Positions 9,061-16,889 of a stretch of DNA of 64,000 nt are shown in pieces. The notes under the pieces are model-generated. The model saw nothing but the letters and a program-made list of their open reading frames with translations. It did not search any database and was not told the DNA's origin. The stretch covers positions 4,187,615 to 4,251,614 of the forward strand of contig NZ_CP100416.1 in NCBI RefSeq assembly GCF_026017845.1, in the 5' to 3' direction. The DNA comes from Amycolatopsis mediterranei. GTDB taxonomy: Bacteria; Actinomycetota; Actinomycetes; Mycobacteriales; Pseudonocardiaceae. The first letter of the stretch is position 1; every line of letters begins with the position of its first letter. A program made the position numbers and the translations under genes.

Positions 9061-9495
9061 TCAGCGTCGGTGCGGCCGGGGCCATAGGGCGCGGCCGAAC
9101 AATTCGATGTTCAGCTCACCCATTCCGTTGAGAAAGTTCAGGTCGGCCACGCCATACGGAGCGAACCCGGCGATCACGAGTGCGCCGGCAACTCGCTCCG
9201 GCAACAGCGCAGCGGTAGCCAGGCAATGCGGGCCGCCGCCGGACCGGCCCGCGACGAGGCAACGTGGTGCGCCGATATTGTCGAGGATCGCGGAGATGTC
9301 CCGCGCGACGTCGGCGATCGCTCGGCCGGGCAATCTGCTGGACTGGCCGTAACCGGCGCGCGAATACCGCACCAGTCGGAGGCCGTGCTCGTGCACCGCG
9401 TGCTGGAACCCGGTGAACCGGAGTACGGATCCGGGTGTGCCGTGGTGAAAAACCACCGGCAGCCCCACATTCGAAACTGCAACCGAAGCTGACAC
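9061..9495 (-). pseudogene. C-terminally truncated alpha/beta hydrolase
   Basis: The 144-residue frame keeps the first half of an alpha/beta hydrolase: FHHGTPGS oxyanion loop and the nucleophile elbow AGRSGGGP. It stops before the acid and histidine of the triad, about half of the usual 270-300 residues. The last dozen residues (ALWPRPHRR) look like read-through of a deletion junction. It is therefore most likely a non-functional remnant. Confidence 0.6.
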
Positions 9496-9731
9496 GCCAG
9501 CTCATTCTGATCCGATCTCTTAACGCCTTCACAAGCCAGCGGTTCGTACCCGGAGCGAAGCACGACTAGCGATGGTCGGCGACGCTACCGGCGGGTGGAG
9601 CCGGGTGATCTGCCGTGGGCGATGGGGAAGTAGATCACTTGCGGTGGAGGGCAAAAGGGTTGAACGCCGTCTGACCCCGGCGACATGCTGTGCGCTGTCA
9701 GAGCACAGTCCACGGCGAAGAGGGGATCAAC

Positions 9732-10109
9732 ATGCGGAAATTCACGATCGCGGCGGCCACCGTTGCGCTCGGGCTGTCCGGCGTCGCGATGGCGGGGACG
9801 GCCGTCGCTGCGCCGACCGGTGCTGCAGGGACGGTCACGCCGAACAGTGCCGCCTGCGGCCACAACGGCCCGAACAACGACCCGAACACCGGGCACGCGA
9901 CGACGGCGGCAAATATCCGCAACGGCTCGTCCACCAGCTGCCCGGCGGTCGGTGCCGCGCAACCTGGCGACGTGCTGGACTACTACTGCTACACCAGCGC
10001 GGGCAGCTACACCTGGACGTTTGTCAGGGACACCCGGACCGGGACGATCGGCTGGATCCGCGACGACCTGCTTTCCGGCAACGGGAGCTACTACTACTGC
10101 GGCTTCTGA
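9732..10109 (+). CDS. Small secreted SH3b-like protein
   Basis: A 125-residue exported protein. The ATG at 9732 follows GAGGGGATCAAC; a signal peptide ends near GTAVAAPTGA. The mature part resembles bacterial SH3 folds: ATTAANIRNGSSTSCPAVGAAQPGD, then DYYCYTSAG, TWTFVRDTRTGTIGWIRDD and a terminal YYYCGF; paired cysteines suggest disulfides. Such proteins bind cell-wall or surface ligands, but no specific role can be assigned. Confidence 0.7.
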   Translation: MRKFTIAAATVALGLSGVAMAGTAVAAPTGAAGTVTPNSAACGHNGPNNDPNTGHATTAANIRNGSSTSCPAVGAAQPGDVLDYYCYTSAGSYTWTFVRDTRTGTIGWIRDDLLSGNGSYYYCGF

Positions 10110-10145
10110 TCGGCTGACCAGTGGGGGTGGCGGACTGGGTGCTCG

Positions 10146-11099
10146 TCACCCCACCGGGCCCCGCAGCAGTGCGAGGCCCATGTCGGTAGTGCGGTGCACG
10201 ACTGCGGCGCCGTCGCGAGTGCTGGTGATCAGCCCGCACTCGCGCAAGACCATGGCCTGTTTGGACGCAGTGCCGACCGAGACGCCGAGCCGGTGCGCCA
10301 GTGCGCTGGTCGAGTGCGGAGCGAGCAAGACGTGCAAGCACTGGGCGCGGGTTCGGGTGATGAGCCGGTCGAGGCCTCCCGTCGCGACCGAGTGCGGTTC
10401 GGCGGCGCCGACCGGATAGACGAGCACCGGAGGCAGCTCCTGGTCGATAAGCGTGACGGGGGTGCCGGTGGTGAAGTACGACGGCACCAGCGTCAGACCG
10501 CGGCCGCGCAAGCGCACGGCCCGGTCGCGCGGGTAGCGCACCACCAGCGTGCTGCCGTCCCAGCTCCTCACCCCGGGCAATGTCGTCAGCAGGTGCTCGA
10601 CGCCGTGCGTGCCGACGATCTCGATGCGCTTCGCCCGGTCCGCGGCGATGAAGTGGCGTACTCGGTCCCACTGCGGGGCGACGAGGTGTCGGTGTCCTCT
10701 TCGGACAGACGACGCGACACGAGCCACCTGATCGCGGTCGCCGGCGGCGAGCAGCTTGGCCCATCCCGGCACCGGCCGGTCGGTGAAGGCTGCGGCCACG
10801 TCCGCGCTGAGGACGCCGCGGGTGGTGCGAAGGATCGCCTCGCAGCCATCGTCGAGATCGGCGGTAGTGGGCGAGGGGGTCAAGAAGTCGGGGAAATCGC
10901 CGCGCGGTGGCACGAGCGCGCGCAGGAACGCGATATCGTCGAGCGTGGAATCGTCCGGTCTTGCCCGTAGCCGCCATTTCGCGTAGCCGGGACCGTGGAC
11001 CAGGGCCACGCTGGAAACGACTTCCCACAACGGGTCGGGCGCTGTTGCCAGGCGCACACGTTGCAGATCTACTCGCTCGAACACCAACCGCAATGTCAT
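10146..11099 (-). CDS. Winged-helix (ArsR-like) transcriptional regulator with DUF5937-type N-terminus
   Basis: About 317 residues. The ATG at 11099 has GGGGGGAGACC upstream; a longer in-frame start lacks one. The C-terminal 60 residues form an ArsR-type winged helix (HSTSALAHRLGVSVGTASKQ, then VLRECGLITSTRDGAAVVH). The N-terminal 240 residues (TLRLVFERVDLQRVRLATAPDPLWEVVSS) match the large sensor-like half seen in actinomycete ArsR/DUF5937 proteins. No effector can be inferred; the upstream side is decayed DNA. Confidence 0.75.
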   Translation of the reverse strand: MTLRLVFERVDLQRVRLATAPDPLWEVVSSVALVHGPGYAKWRLRARPDDSTLDDIAFLRALVPPRGDFPDFLTPSPTTADLDDGCEAILRTTRGVLSADVAAAFTDRPVPGWAKLLAAGDRDQVARVASSVRRGHRHLVAPQWDRVRHFIAADRAKRIEIVGTHGVEHLLTTLPGVRSWDGSTLVVRYPRDRAVRLRGRGLTLVPSYFTTGTPVTLIDQELPPVLVYPVGAAEPHSVATGGLDRLITRTRAQCLHVLLAPHSTSALAHRLGVSVGTASKQAMVLRECGLITSTRDGAAVVHRTTDMGLALLRGPVG

Positions 11100-11599
11100 G
11101 GTCTCCCCCCGGAGTCGACATTCAGGCTGCATCAGCGTCGCTGCGGAAGGCAAGCGCTCACCGGGTATTTTCGCCGCACCGGACTAACGACGGTGGTCCG
11201 GTGTGTGACCGAGTGGCCACCAGCACGGCGAAGAGCATCGAGCCCATGCCGCGCGGGTAGATCCCGGTCAGCGCCCGGCGAGCACTTCCAGCCCGATCCC
11301 GTCAGCTTGCAGCGTCGCCGGTGCTGACGCCACACGTGCTGGTCCTGGCCGGAGCGGTCGGCGACGTACAGGTCGATCAAGGAACCACCGCGGCGATCTC
11401 GCCGACGCAGCAGCGTGGTCCACGACGGCGGCGCATCAGCGCGGTCGCGCGTGTCCTCGTTGCACCGCCCGGCTTCCCCAGCCGTGTACGACGCGGCCAG
11501 CGCGATCGGCGACCACCCCGACGTCAACCCTGGGGGCACTGCCGCGAGGGCGGCGGCGCCGGTGCCCTCCCGGGCCGCAGCCCGTCCCGCGACTGAGCC
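11100..11599. other. No intact gene seen
   Basis: About 500 bp of high-GC sequence. The open frames on both strands lack family motifs, a ribosome site or consistent codon bias. It adjoins two recognisable gene fragments and is probably decayed DNA. Confidence 0.5.
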
Positions 11600-11732
11600 A
11601 CCGGCGGCGTCGAGATCCGCATCGCCGACTGTCGCAGGGTGCGTTCGCGGGTGTTGAGGTCGGCTTCGGTGGAGTGCCGGCGCCGCCAGGACAGGTACAG
11701 CGCGACGACACCGCCGCTCCCGACCGCGACGC
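11600..11732 (-). pseudogene. Fragment resembling the N-terminal membrane part of a pentapeptide-repeat protein
   Basis: A translated stretch reads VGSGGVVALYLSWRRRHSTE then ADLNTRERTLRQSAM: one membrane segment followed by a charged helix, as in the N-terminus of actinomycete membrane-anchored pentapeptide-repeat proteins. The expected ELYTKAxxQLGS continuation and repeats are absent. The match is short, so the assignment is tentative. Confidence 0.35.
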
Positions 11733-11858
11733 TCAGCCCGACCTCATCGCCAGCCGGGCCAGCCGCGCCCGCACCGCGTCGGTGTCCCAGGTTGAGGCGG
11801 TTACGAACTGTTGCAGCCCTTGGTGATCCACTCCCAGTCGTTTCGCCATTGTGACTGA
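11733..11858 (-). pseudogene. IS701-like transposase remnant
   Basis: The 38-codon stub MAKRLGVDHQGLQQFVTAST and WDTDAVRARLARLA is the recognisable N-terminal block of IS701-type DDE transposases, where it normally precedes the AWVIDDTG catalytic region. In-frame residues upstream (SVT) match the usual SVxPMAxRLG, so the homology extends past the ATG and the upstream part has been lost. A stop at 11733-11735 truncates it. Confidence 0.6.
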
Positions 11859-11900
11859 ATGAGCGTGGGCGGGTCGTGACCTGGCGATGTGAGCAGTCCG

Positions 11901-12920
11901 CTAACTGTCCGTTTCCTGCCGGCTCAGCACGTCGCGCAGGACGCTGGTCGTTTCCGTGGGGCTCTCCAGCGGCCAGAAGTGCCCGCCAGGGATGAAACGG
12001 ACGTCGACGCTCTCCGCGTGCGGGATGTACTCGGCGGCGTCGGTGAAGAACTCGCGGGGCTGGGTGCGCGAGTCCCAGCCCTGAAGCAGAGTGATCGGGC
12101 CGCGCCAGCGCGGAATCAGGTCCCGGCGCCGCTGCAGCCACTCCTTGCGGAAGGTGGAACTCATGGCATAGCGCGGGACGGCGCGGGTGATGCCGGGGTA
12201 GGAGAACTCCTGGATGACGCGACGCATGTCCTCGTCGGCGACCGGAAGGCCAGCGACCATGCTGTAAGACCACACGACGAAGCGCTTCGGGTCCTCCAGC
12301 AACCCGCTCCACGGAGCTTCTGCGAGGAAGTCGTCGTGCGGAGCGAGATCGGGGTGGAAGTGGTGGAGGTGCTGCTCGGTGCGGACGTAGTGGCGGACCC
12401 GCGTGGGGTGAGCGGCGGCGATGTGATCGCCTTGGACGGTGCCGCGGTCGTGGGTGACCAGGGTGAACCGTTCCACTCCGATCGCGTCGAGAAGTTCGAC
12501 GAGCTGCTGGGCCGCGCCTGCCTGCCGGTAGTCGCCTCGCCCCTTCTCCGATTGCCCGTAGCCCTTCAGGTCCACGGCGATGCAACGGTAGGAGTCCGAC
12601 AGCGCCGCCATCTGGTGGTGCCACATGAACCACGAGTCGGGCATCCCGTGCAGGAACACCACGGGCTCGCCGGTCCCAGTCTCGACGTAATGCCATCGGA
12701 CCGTCTCCTGATCGCCCGGGAGTTCCGCGAAGCGATGGGTGAACAGGGCCCCGTCAAGCTTCTCGGTGTCCCCGTCGCTGTCGGCAGGACGCGGCTCCAC
12801 GTCAGCGAAGCGCTCCAACCGCTCGGTGATCAGGGCATCGGGCGGCGCGAAGCTGGCGATCGCCTGCCGCGCCCGGGCCGGAAGTTCGGTGAACTGCAAA
12901 GCGGGCTGTTCATCACTCAT
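11901..12920 (-). CDS. Alpha/beta hydrolase of the epoxide hydrolase/haloalkane dehalogenase type
   Basis: A 339-residue cytoplasmic hydrolase. The oxyanion segment is VFLHGMPDSWFMWHHQM; the nucleophile elbow THDRGT carries Asp in the position used by epoxide hydrolases and dehalogenases, and the C-terminal IPGGHFWPLESP supplies the histidine. A GYGQSEKG block and helical cap are also present. It diverges from a LysR gene 81 bp away with a perfect palindrome between them, so it is the probable target of that regulator. Whether it acts on epoxides or halides cannot be told. Confidence 0.8.
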   Translation of the reverse strand: MSDEQPALQFTELPARARQAIASFAPPDALITERLERFADVEPRPADSDGDTEKLDGALFTHRFAELPGDQETVRWHYVETGTGEPVVFLHGMPDSWFMWHHQMAALSDSYRCIAVDLKGYGQSEKGRGDYRQAGAAQQLVELLDAIGVERFTLVTHDRGTVQGDHIAAAHPTRVRHYVRTEQHLHHFHPDLAPHDDFLAEAPWSGLLEDPKRFVVWSYSMVAGLPVADEDMRRVIQEFSYPGITRAVPRYAMSSTFRKEWLQRRRDLIPRWRGPITLLQGWDSRTQPREFFTDAAEYIPHAESVDVRFIPGGHFWPLESPTETTSVLRDVLSRQETDS

Positions 12921-12974
12921 AGGTCCATCTCACCGCCGGAAGTCCATCAAGTCCAACGATGGTTCTTGATAGTC

Positions 12975-12995
12975 AGTATCACATTCCGTGATACT
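12975..12995. promoter_or_regulatory. LysR-type operator, perfect inverted repeat
   Basis: AGTATCAC, a 5-base spacer (ATTCC), then GTGATACT: 8-bp perfect arms with the T-N11-A pattern of LysR-family sites. It ends 6 bp before the LysR GTG start and sits 55 bp upstream of the divergent hydrolase start, suitable for autorepression and for activation of the hydrolase. Confidence 0.65.
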
Positions 12996-13001
12996 AGAGG
13001 T

Positions 13002-13907
13002 GTGGAACTGCGCCATCTCGAACACTTCCTCGCGGTCGCCGACGCGGGGAGCTTCACCCGGGCGGCGAGAGCGCTGCACGTCGTCCAGTCCGGGGTGTCG
13101 GCAACGGTCAAAGCCCTGGAGCGTGAGCTGGGATCGGCATTGTTCACCCGCAGCCGTCAGGAAGTCACCCTGACCGCGGCCGGCCAGGCACTTCTGCCCA
13201 AGGCGCGAGAAACCCTTGATGCAGCCCAGGCCGCGAAAGACGCCGTGGACCGGACGCGCGGCGCGTTGCACGGCACGGTGACGGTCGGCACGCTGACGGC
13301 GATCGATCTCGTCGATTTGCCGGAGTTGCTGGCCGCGTTGCGCGCCCGGCACGCCGGTGTCACGGTGCGGTTGCGAGCGGCGATGGCCGGCTCGGCCGGC
13401 CTGGCGCAACACCTGCGTGACGGTCAGCTCGACGTCGCCTTCCTGGCGCTGCCTGCCCCGTCGCCCGCTGATCTCGATACCCGGGAGCTGGCCACCGCAC
13501 CCCTGACGGTCTACGTACCCGGCTCGCACCCGTTGGCGGGGAAGCACCGCGCGACGCTGGCGCAACTGGCCGAATTCCCGTTCATCGACACCCCGCCGGG
13601 GTTTGGCAGTCGCGCCGTCGTGGACCAGGCCTTCACGGCCGCGGGCGTGCAGCGGGAAGTCACCGTCGAGGTGGCGAATGTCGGGACTGTCATCGACTTC
13701 GTCCGGGCAGGCTTGGGGATCGCGTTCCTCGGCCGCCCGCTGGTTTCCGACCTGACCGGGCTCGATACGGTGCAGGTCGCGGACTGTGACCTGCGCTGGC
13801 AGCTCACCGTCGCGACAGCCGCGACGAGGCGCCCCAGCGCAGCCACCGAGGCGTTTCTGGCCCTGCTCCGGGAACGCCACCCCACATCGAAGACCTTCAG
13901 CCGATAA
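13002..13907 (+). CDS. LysR-family transcriptional regulator
   Basis: A 301-residue protein starting at GTG 13002 (AGAGG lies just upstream). The classical winged HTH MELRHLEHFLAVADAGSFTR, RAARALHVVQSGVSATVKAL is at the extreme N-terminus, and the periplasmic-binding-like effector domain occupies about 90-295. The divergent alpha/beta hydrolase and the intervening palindrome suggest it controls that gene. The effector is unknown. Confidence 0.9.
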   Translation: MELRHLEHFLAVADAGSFTRAARALHVVQSGVSATVKALERELGSALFTRSRQEVTLTAAGQALLPKARETLDAAQAAKDAVDRTRGALHGTVTVGTLTAIDLVDLPELLAALRARHAGVTVRLRAAMAGSAGLAQHLRDGQLDVAFLALPAPSPADLDTRELATAPLTVYVPGSHPLAGKHRATLAQLAEFPFIDTPPGFGSRAVVDQAFTAAGVQREVTVEVANVGTVIDFVRAGLGIAFLGRPLVSDLTGLDTVQVADCDLRWQLTVATAATRRPSAATEAFLALLRERHPTSKTFSR

Positions 13908-13916
13908 ATCGCCCCG

Positions 13917-13980
13917 GAGTTCAGCTACGCCGAGAACTCCGTGGGGACCAACGGAATGGGCATGGCGCTACGCCTTCCCC
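13917..13980 (+). pseudogene. GAF-domain regulator fragment
   Basis: Directly after the LysR stop, one frame reads FSYAENSVGTNGMGMAL. This matches the highly conserved FSYAExxVGTNGxGTAL block of AcoR-like GAF/Fis regulators of actinomycetes. The rest of the GAF domain is out of frame or lost, leaving about 20 codons. Confidence 0.5.
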
Positions 13981-14161
13981 TTCGCCGTACCCCCCGCCGA
14001 GCCAAGACACGTCCTGGGCGACACGCAGGCCGAGGACATGGCCCGGCACAGGTCACCCGGTTCGGCGTCCCGGTCGGCGAGATGCGGGCCGTGCGCGCGG
14101 TCGGCCGTGCCGGTGCCGGTGCGAGAGCCGGGGCTGTCTTGGCGCGCCGGACGGGGATCTC

Positions 14162-14260
14162 TTGAAGAGAGTGGCAGGCGAGGTCGCGCTCATCACCGGA
14201 ACCGTGCGCGGCCAGGGTCGTGCCGCTGCGACACATCCCGCGCCGCCCCGGGCTACTTGA
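14162..14260 (+). pseudogene. N-terminal stub of a short-chain dehydrogenase (mycofactocin-coupled type)
   Basis: The frame LKRVAGEVALITGTVRGQGR is the first beta-alpha unit of an SDR; the GxxRGQGR form is typical of mycofactocin-associated SDRs. It then runs out of homology (THPAPPRAT) and stops at 14260 inside the next, antisense pseudogene. Only about 20 of some 270 codons survive. Confidence 0.5.
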
Positions 14261-15527
14261 GGTAGCCGGCCAGGCCGATCTTCTGATCGCGCAGCGCCTT
14301 CGCCACGACACGCGCGATCTGGTCCGCGTCAGCGGCTTCGAAGTGGGTGTGGTCGTTGCAGAAAAATGCACCTACGGCACCCTTGCTGTAGTCGCCGTTG
14401 TCGGGGCACAGCTTGAGGGTGTCGTAGAGGGTGTAGCTCAGCTTGTGCAGGTCGATCACGGGCGCGCCGGTGGCGGTCCCCGCGGCTGTCGTCGGGGAGA
14501 GGAATCCCCGGTTTCCGACCGCCGTGCTTCCGCTGCACGTGATCGCCGCGACCGGGGTCAGCAGCACCGGGTGGGCACCTCGGCTCTTCGCCGCGTCGGC
14601 CATCGTGGTGAGCAGGCTCTGGTACTGGGCCGTGCCGACGTGTCGTGGGCAGTTCGGATCGCTGTCGTTGATGCCGAATTGGATGAACAGGTAGTCGCCC
14701 GAGTGCATCCCGTTCGCGGGATCGAGCATGTCCGGCCACCGGCCATGCCCTTGGTGACGAGGCCGGCCATGACTGCTCCGCCGTATTCGGAGAAGTGCGC
14801 GTAGTCCTGGACACCGTCGTGCTGGACCGTCAGGTACAGGGGCCAGGACGCGGTTTCGCCGAGCTGCTCCAGCAGCGCCTGGCTGCGCGCGGTGAGGTCG
14901 ATCAGCGGCACGTGCAGCCGGCCGGCGAGGTCGCGGATCACCGCGGGCAGGTCGACGCCGAGGTTGTTGACGATCAGGCCGGTCGGCGTGAGTTTCCCGT
15001 TCGGACCGAATTGGTGCCGCACCGGCGGGGTGACCAGGACCGGCAACGCGCCGCGCTCGTGGACGCCGTCGACGGGCTTGCCCAGGTTGGCCCGGAACGT
15101 GTTCTCCGGTGTGGTCTTGTCGTTGTGCGCCAGCTGGATCAGCACTTCGTCGCCGGGCCGGATCAACGGCTTCACGGTGGCGAACAGCCGGGGATTGCTC
15201 AACCAGCTTCCGGTGCTCTCACCCGAGTCGGCGTAGTCGGCGACCACGATCCCCGGTTGCAGCGGCTGGGGCAGTTCCTGCGCCCAGCCCCGCTTCGGGC
15301 CCTTGAGCCAGTCCGACGCGGTGGAGTCGCTCACCACGAACAGCCGCGGCCGGCGCGGGCGCCACGGACACGTTCACCGCGGCCGGGTGGCTCCCGGTGA
15401 GGTGGACCTGCAGGCCGGGTGTCCCCGTCCCTTCTTCGCCGGTGGGCATGCTTTCCGGGCTGCGCACGTTCACCGCCGGCACTTCCCGGCGGAACTCCCC
15501 GGCGCGGGTGCTCACGGGCGCGAGCAT
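14253..15527 (-). pseudogene. Broken rhamnogalacturonan acetylesterase with two SGNH domains
   Basis: Three consecutive frames are needed. From 15527 a beta-sandwich segment (FRREVPAVNVRSPESM, then HLTGSHPAAVNVSVAP) shifts near 15345 into a complete SGNH esterase domain: nucleophile block LFVVSDSTASDW, glycine block DYADSGESTGSW, LAHND and the Asp-His block DYAHFSEYGG. Near 14735 the frame shifts back into a second SGNH half: GDYLFIQFGIND and DHTHFEAADA, lacking its own nucleophile block. No signal peptide or ribosome site is seen. The family removes acetyl groups from rhamnogalacturonan. The first SGNH domain keeps all catalytic blocks, so sequencing error could be part of the cause, but the missing half-domain argues for real decay. 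Confidence 0.65.
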
Positions 15528-15589
15528 CGTGCGGCGTGCCTCGACCTGGCATTGTGCCTCCCGAGCAGAAGTGGCGTTCTGGCCAGGGG

Positions 15590-16681
15590 TTACCGGAAGC
15601 CGTCCATGATGGCGGTGGGCTTGCGGGTGGCGGCGTCCCAAGCGACGTTGGCGTAGCCGGTGAAGGGCGAGTAGCCCTCCGGTTCCCAGTAGAAGAGGCC
15701 CTGGCCACCGGTGCTCTTGAGGGCGTTCAGGTAGGCCACCAGCGAAGCCTTGGTCGACGAGGCCTTGCTCACCGGGCCGCCGAACTCGCTCTGCAGGAAC
15801 GGTTTTCCGTACTGGTCGGAGATCTTCTTCATGTTCGCCACGATGCCGGAGGCCAGATCGGCGCTCCCGTAGGAGGAGAAGACCGACATGTCCCACTTGC
15901 CGCCGTTTCCGGCGTAGCGGCTGAAGAAGGTCTGCATCGGGTCCCACTTCTGCGGCTGGGCGAGGTGGATGCACACCGTGGTGCCCGGTGAGACCTGCTT
16001 GACCTGGTTGTAGGCGGCGTTCAGCAGGCCCGTCATCTGGGCTCCGTTGGAGACGCTGCCGACGGGGTGGCAGATGCCGCTGTTGATCTCGTTGCCGATC
16101 TGGACCCACGTCGGGAGGACGTCGTTGCTCTTCATGACGTTCATGGTCTGGCCGACGTAGGAGTTCATGGCGCTCAGCATTGGGCTGTAGCTCAGGTTCT
16201 TCCACGCCGCGGGTGGGTTCTGCACGCCGACGGAGTTCCAGGTGTCGCCGAACATGTAGTCCAGCATGATGGACATTCCCGCGGCCTTGACCCGCTTGGC
16301 CAGCGCGGCGACCTCGGTGATGGTGCAGTGGCCGTCGGTGGCGCTGCCGGAGGGGGTGACGAAGGTGCGCAGCCGGATGGCGTTGATGCCGTAGCCCTTG
16401 AGGATGGTCAGCAGGTCCTGGCTCTGCCCGCTGGAATTCTTCCAGGTGTAGCCGTGGGCTTCCATTTGCGGCGCCCAGCTGATGTCCGCGCCTTTGAAGA
16501 AGGCGGCCGCGGCGGGCTGCGCCGGGAACACGGCGGCCATCGCCCGCGTCGCGGCACCCGCGCCCAGCGCGAGCGCGCCCACACCCGCGGCGGCGCCGAG
16601 CAGCACGCTGCGGCGTCCCAGCGGAGGCGAGCCGATTTCCGGCTCTTCGTTCATGGGGAACTTCGTTCCGTGCGTGGTCAT
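15590..16681 (-). CDS. Secreted GH53 arabinogalactan endo-beta-1,4-galactanase
   Basis: A 363-residue exported TIM-barrel enzyme that cuts the beta-1,4-galactan side chains of pectin. The ATG at 16681 is preceded by AAGGGAGATCGG. A Tat-type signal includes GRRSVLLGAAAGVGALALGA. Family landmarks are INAIRLRTFVTPSGS, VKAAGMSIMLDYMFGDTW, the acid/base region WVQIGNEINS (Glu198) and a likely nucleophile in FLQSEFGGP (Glu299); the last differs from the common VETAYP form. It diverges from the GH115 gene, and the shared 208-bp promoter region holds a LacI-like operator. Confidence 0.85.
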   Translation of the reverse strand: MTTHGTKFPMNEEPEIGSPPLGRRSVLLGAAAGVGALALGAGAATRAMAAVFPAQPAAAAFFKGADISWAPQMEAHGYTWKNSSGQSQDLLTILKGYGINAIRLRTFVTPSGSATDGHCTITEVAALAKRVKAAGMSIMLDYMFGDTWNSVGVQNPPAAWKNLSYSPMLSAMNSYVGQTMNVMKSNDVLPTWVQIGNEINSGICHPVGSVSNGAQMTGLLNAAYNQVKQVSPGTTVCIHLAQPQKWDPMQTFFSRYAGNGGKWDMSVFSSYGSADLASGIVANMKKISDQYGKPFLQSEFGGPVSKASSTKASLVAYLNALKSTGGQGLFYWEPEGYSPFTGYANVAWDAATRKPTAIMDGFR

Positions 16682-16722
16682 CCGATCTCCCTTGATCGAC
16701 GACGAAAGCCGCAGCTCGACGA

Positions 16723-16736
16723 TGATAGCGCTTTCA
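16723..16736. promoter_or_regulatory. LacI-family operator between GH53 and GH115
   Basis: TGATAGCGCTTTCA is a near-perfect palindrome around the AGCGCT core (one mismatched pair), matching the TGAAAGCGCTTTCA style of LacI-type sugar repressors. It lies 42 bp upstream of the GH53 start. Related sites precede GH43 at 21272 and 21314. Confidence 0.6.
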
Positions 16737-16889
16737 GGCGGAAGACCGACAATGCTTCGACAAATTCGAAGTCGGCGCTCTGAGCGTTCTCGGAAACCGG
16801 GCGCGAAAGGCTTGCGACGTTCTCCGTTGTGCGGTTCCATTTCCGGGAACCATGCGCCGCCGAGCCGCCACGTGGAAGGGGACAGTCCC

